DNA of 13,123 nt, from the NCBI GenBank assembly GCA_964649195.1, contig CAZYPK010000152.1, positions 1 through 13,123 on the forward strand, given 5' to 3'. Below the pieces are notes generated by a model that saw only the letters and a program-made list of their open reading frames with translations, ran no database searches and was not told the origin of the DNA. The position numbers and the translations under genes were made by a program. How positions within the stretch are numbered: the stretch's first letter is position 1; each line of letters begins with the position of its first letter. Shown in pieces: positions 12,937 to 13,123 of this stretch. The DNA is from JTS-RE9 sp964649195. GTDB lineage: Bacteria > Planctomycetota > Phycisphaerae > Phycisphaerales > Phycisphaeraceae.

Positions 12937-13008
12937 GTGATCAGCATAGCAGCTTGTTCCCGGATTCATGCATATTGTGCAACGGGGGACAGGGCAAAAG
13001 CATGTGGC

Positions 13009-13083
13009 GGGAGAGCGAGAGCCTCCCGCCGGGAGGGCGAGGCTCCGGCTGGGAGGGCGAGGCTCCCGTGGGAGGGCGAGGCC
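13009..13083 (+). repeat. Tandem repeat of about 20 bp (GGGAGGGCGAGGCTCC)
   Basis: Four units start at 13009, 13031, 13051 and 13070 with lengths 22, 20, 19 and a partial 14. The first is diverged and forms a hairpin with the second (CCTCCC / GGGAGG). The core GGGAGGGCGAGGC is also found on the minus strand at 46-58. The array lies upstream of the secreted repeat protein gene. No gene is visible from 12937 to the window end. Confidence 0.85.
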
Positions 13084-13123
13084 ACTGCATTCACGGTCTC
13101 ATTTCCATCGGTTCACTGCAAAA

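Noticed and set aside
13009..13083. Possible CRISPR-like array
   Set aside because: The units of about 20 bases abut directly, with no spacers of constant length, and there are no cas genes. It is a plain tandem repeat.

Overview
This is a GC-rich window, apparently chromosomal, and most likely from a member of the Planctomycetota. That assignment is an inference. It rests on two exported proteins with prenyltransferase/squalene-oxidase-type repeats, two very long coiled-coil membrane proteins, weak or absent Shine-Dalgarno sequences at several starts, and intergenic spaces packed with short palindromic repeats. No rRNA, tRNA, CRISPR array, transposase or phage gene is visible.

Layout, left to right. 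(1) 159-3227 (+): a roughly 1020-residue helical/coiled-coil protein with one membrane helix, a Pro/Thr linker and a degenerate von Willebrand A-like C-terminal domain. (2) 3241-3404: two inverted copies of a 24-bp palindrome. (3) 3435-4223 (+): a small sugar-isomerase-like TIM-barrel protein. (4) 4250-4522: a repeat element of about 270 bp with inverted ends. (5) 4536-5534 (-): an aldo/keto reductase with an intact catalytic tetrad. (6) 5585-5846: a large stem-loop element, one further 24-bp palindrome, and nonamer repeats. (7) 5917-9201 (-): a 1094-residue coiled-coil protein ending in two membrane helices around an extracytoplasmic domain that resembles the Wzz chain-length-determinant fold. 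(8) 9334-9487: two heptamer arrays around a small palindromic repeat. (9) 9497-10279 (+): an ABC ATPase of the iron-siderophore/haem/cobalamin type with an in-frame nonamer repeat. (10) 10339-11490 (-): a prenyltransferase-repeat lipoprotein. (11) 11497-11849: a second copy of the 270-bp element, broken by a nested insertion. (12) 11851-12936 (-): a secreted prenyltransferase-repeat protein. (13) 13009-13083: tandem repeats of about 20 bp.

No obvious single pathway links the genes. The two prenyltransferase-repeat genes lie in the same direction and may be one unit split by the repeat element. The two giant coiled-coil proteins share a plan (long cytoplasmic coil, membrane anchor, extracytoplasmic domain), which suggests envelope or scaffold roles. 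The TIM-barrel protein and the aldo/keto reductase are convergent and would fit sugar or polyol metabolism.

The strongest direct signal is the layered repeat biology. One element has inserted into another and left CCGGG direct repeats. REP-like palindromes occur as an inverted doublet. A GGGGGNNCC-type nonamer expands in several intergenic sites and also, in frame, inside the ABC ATPase gene.
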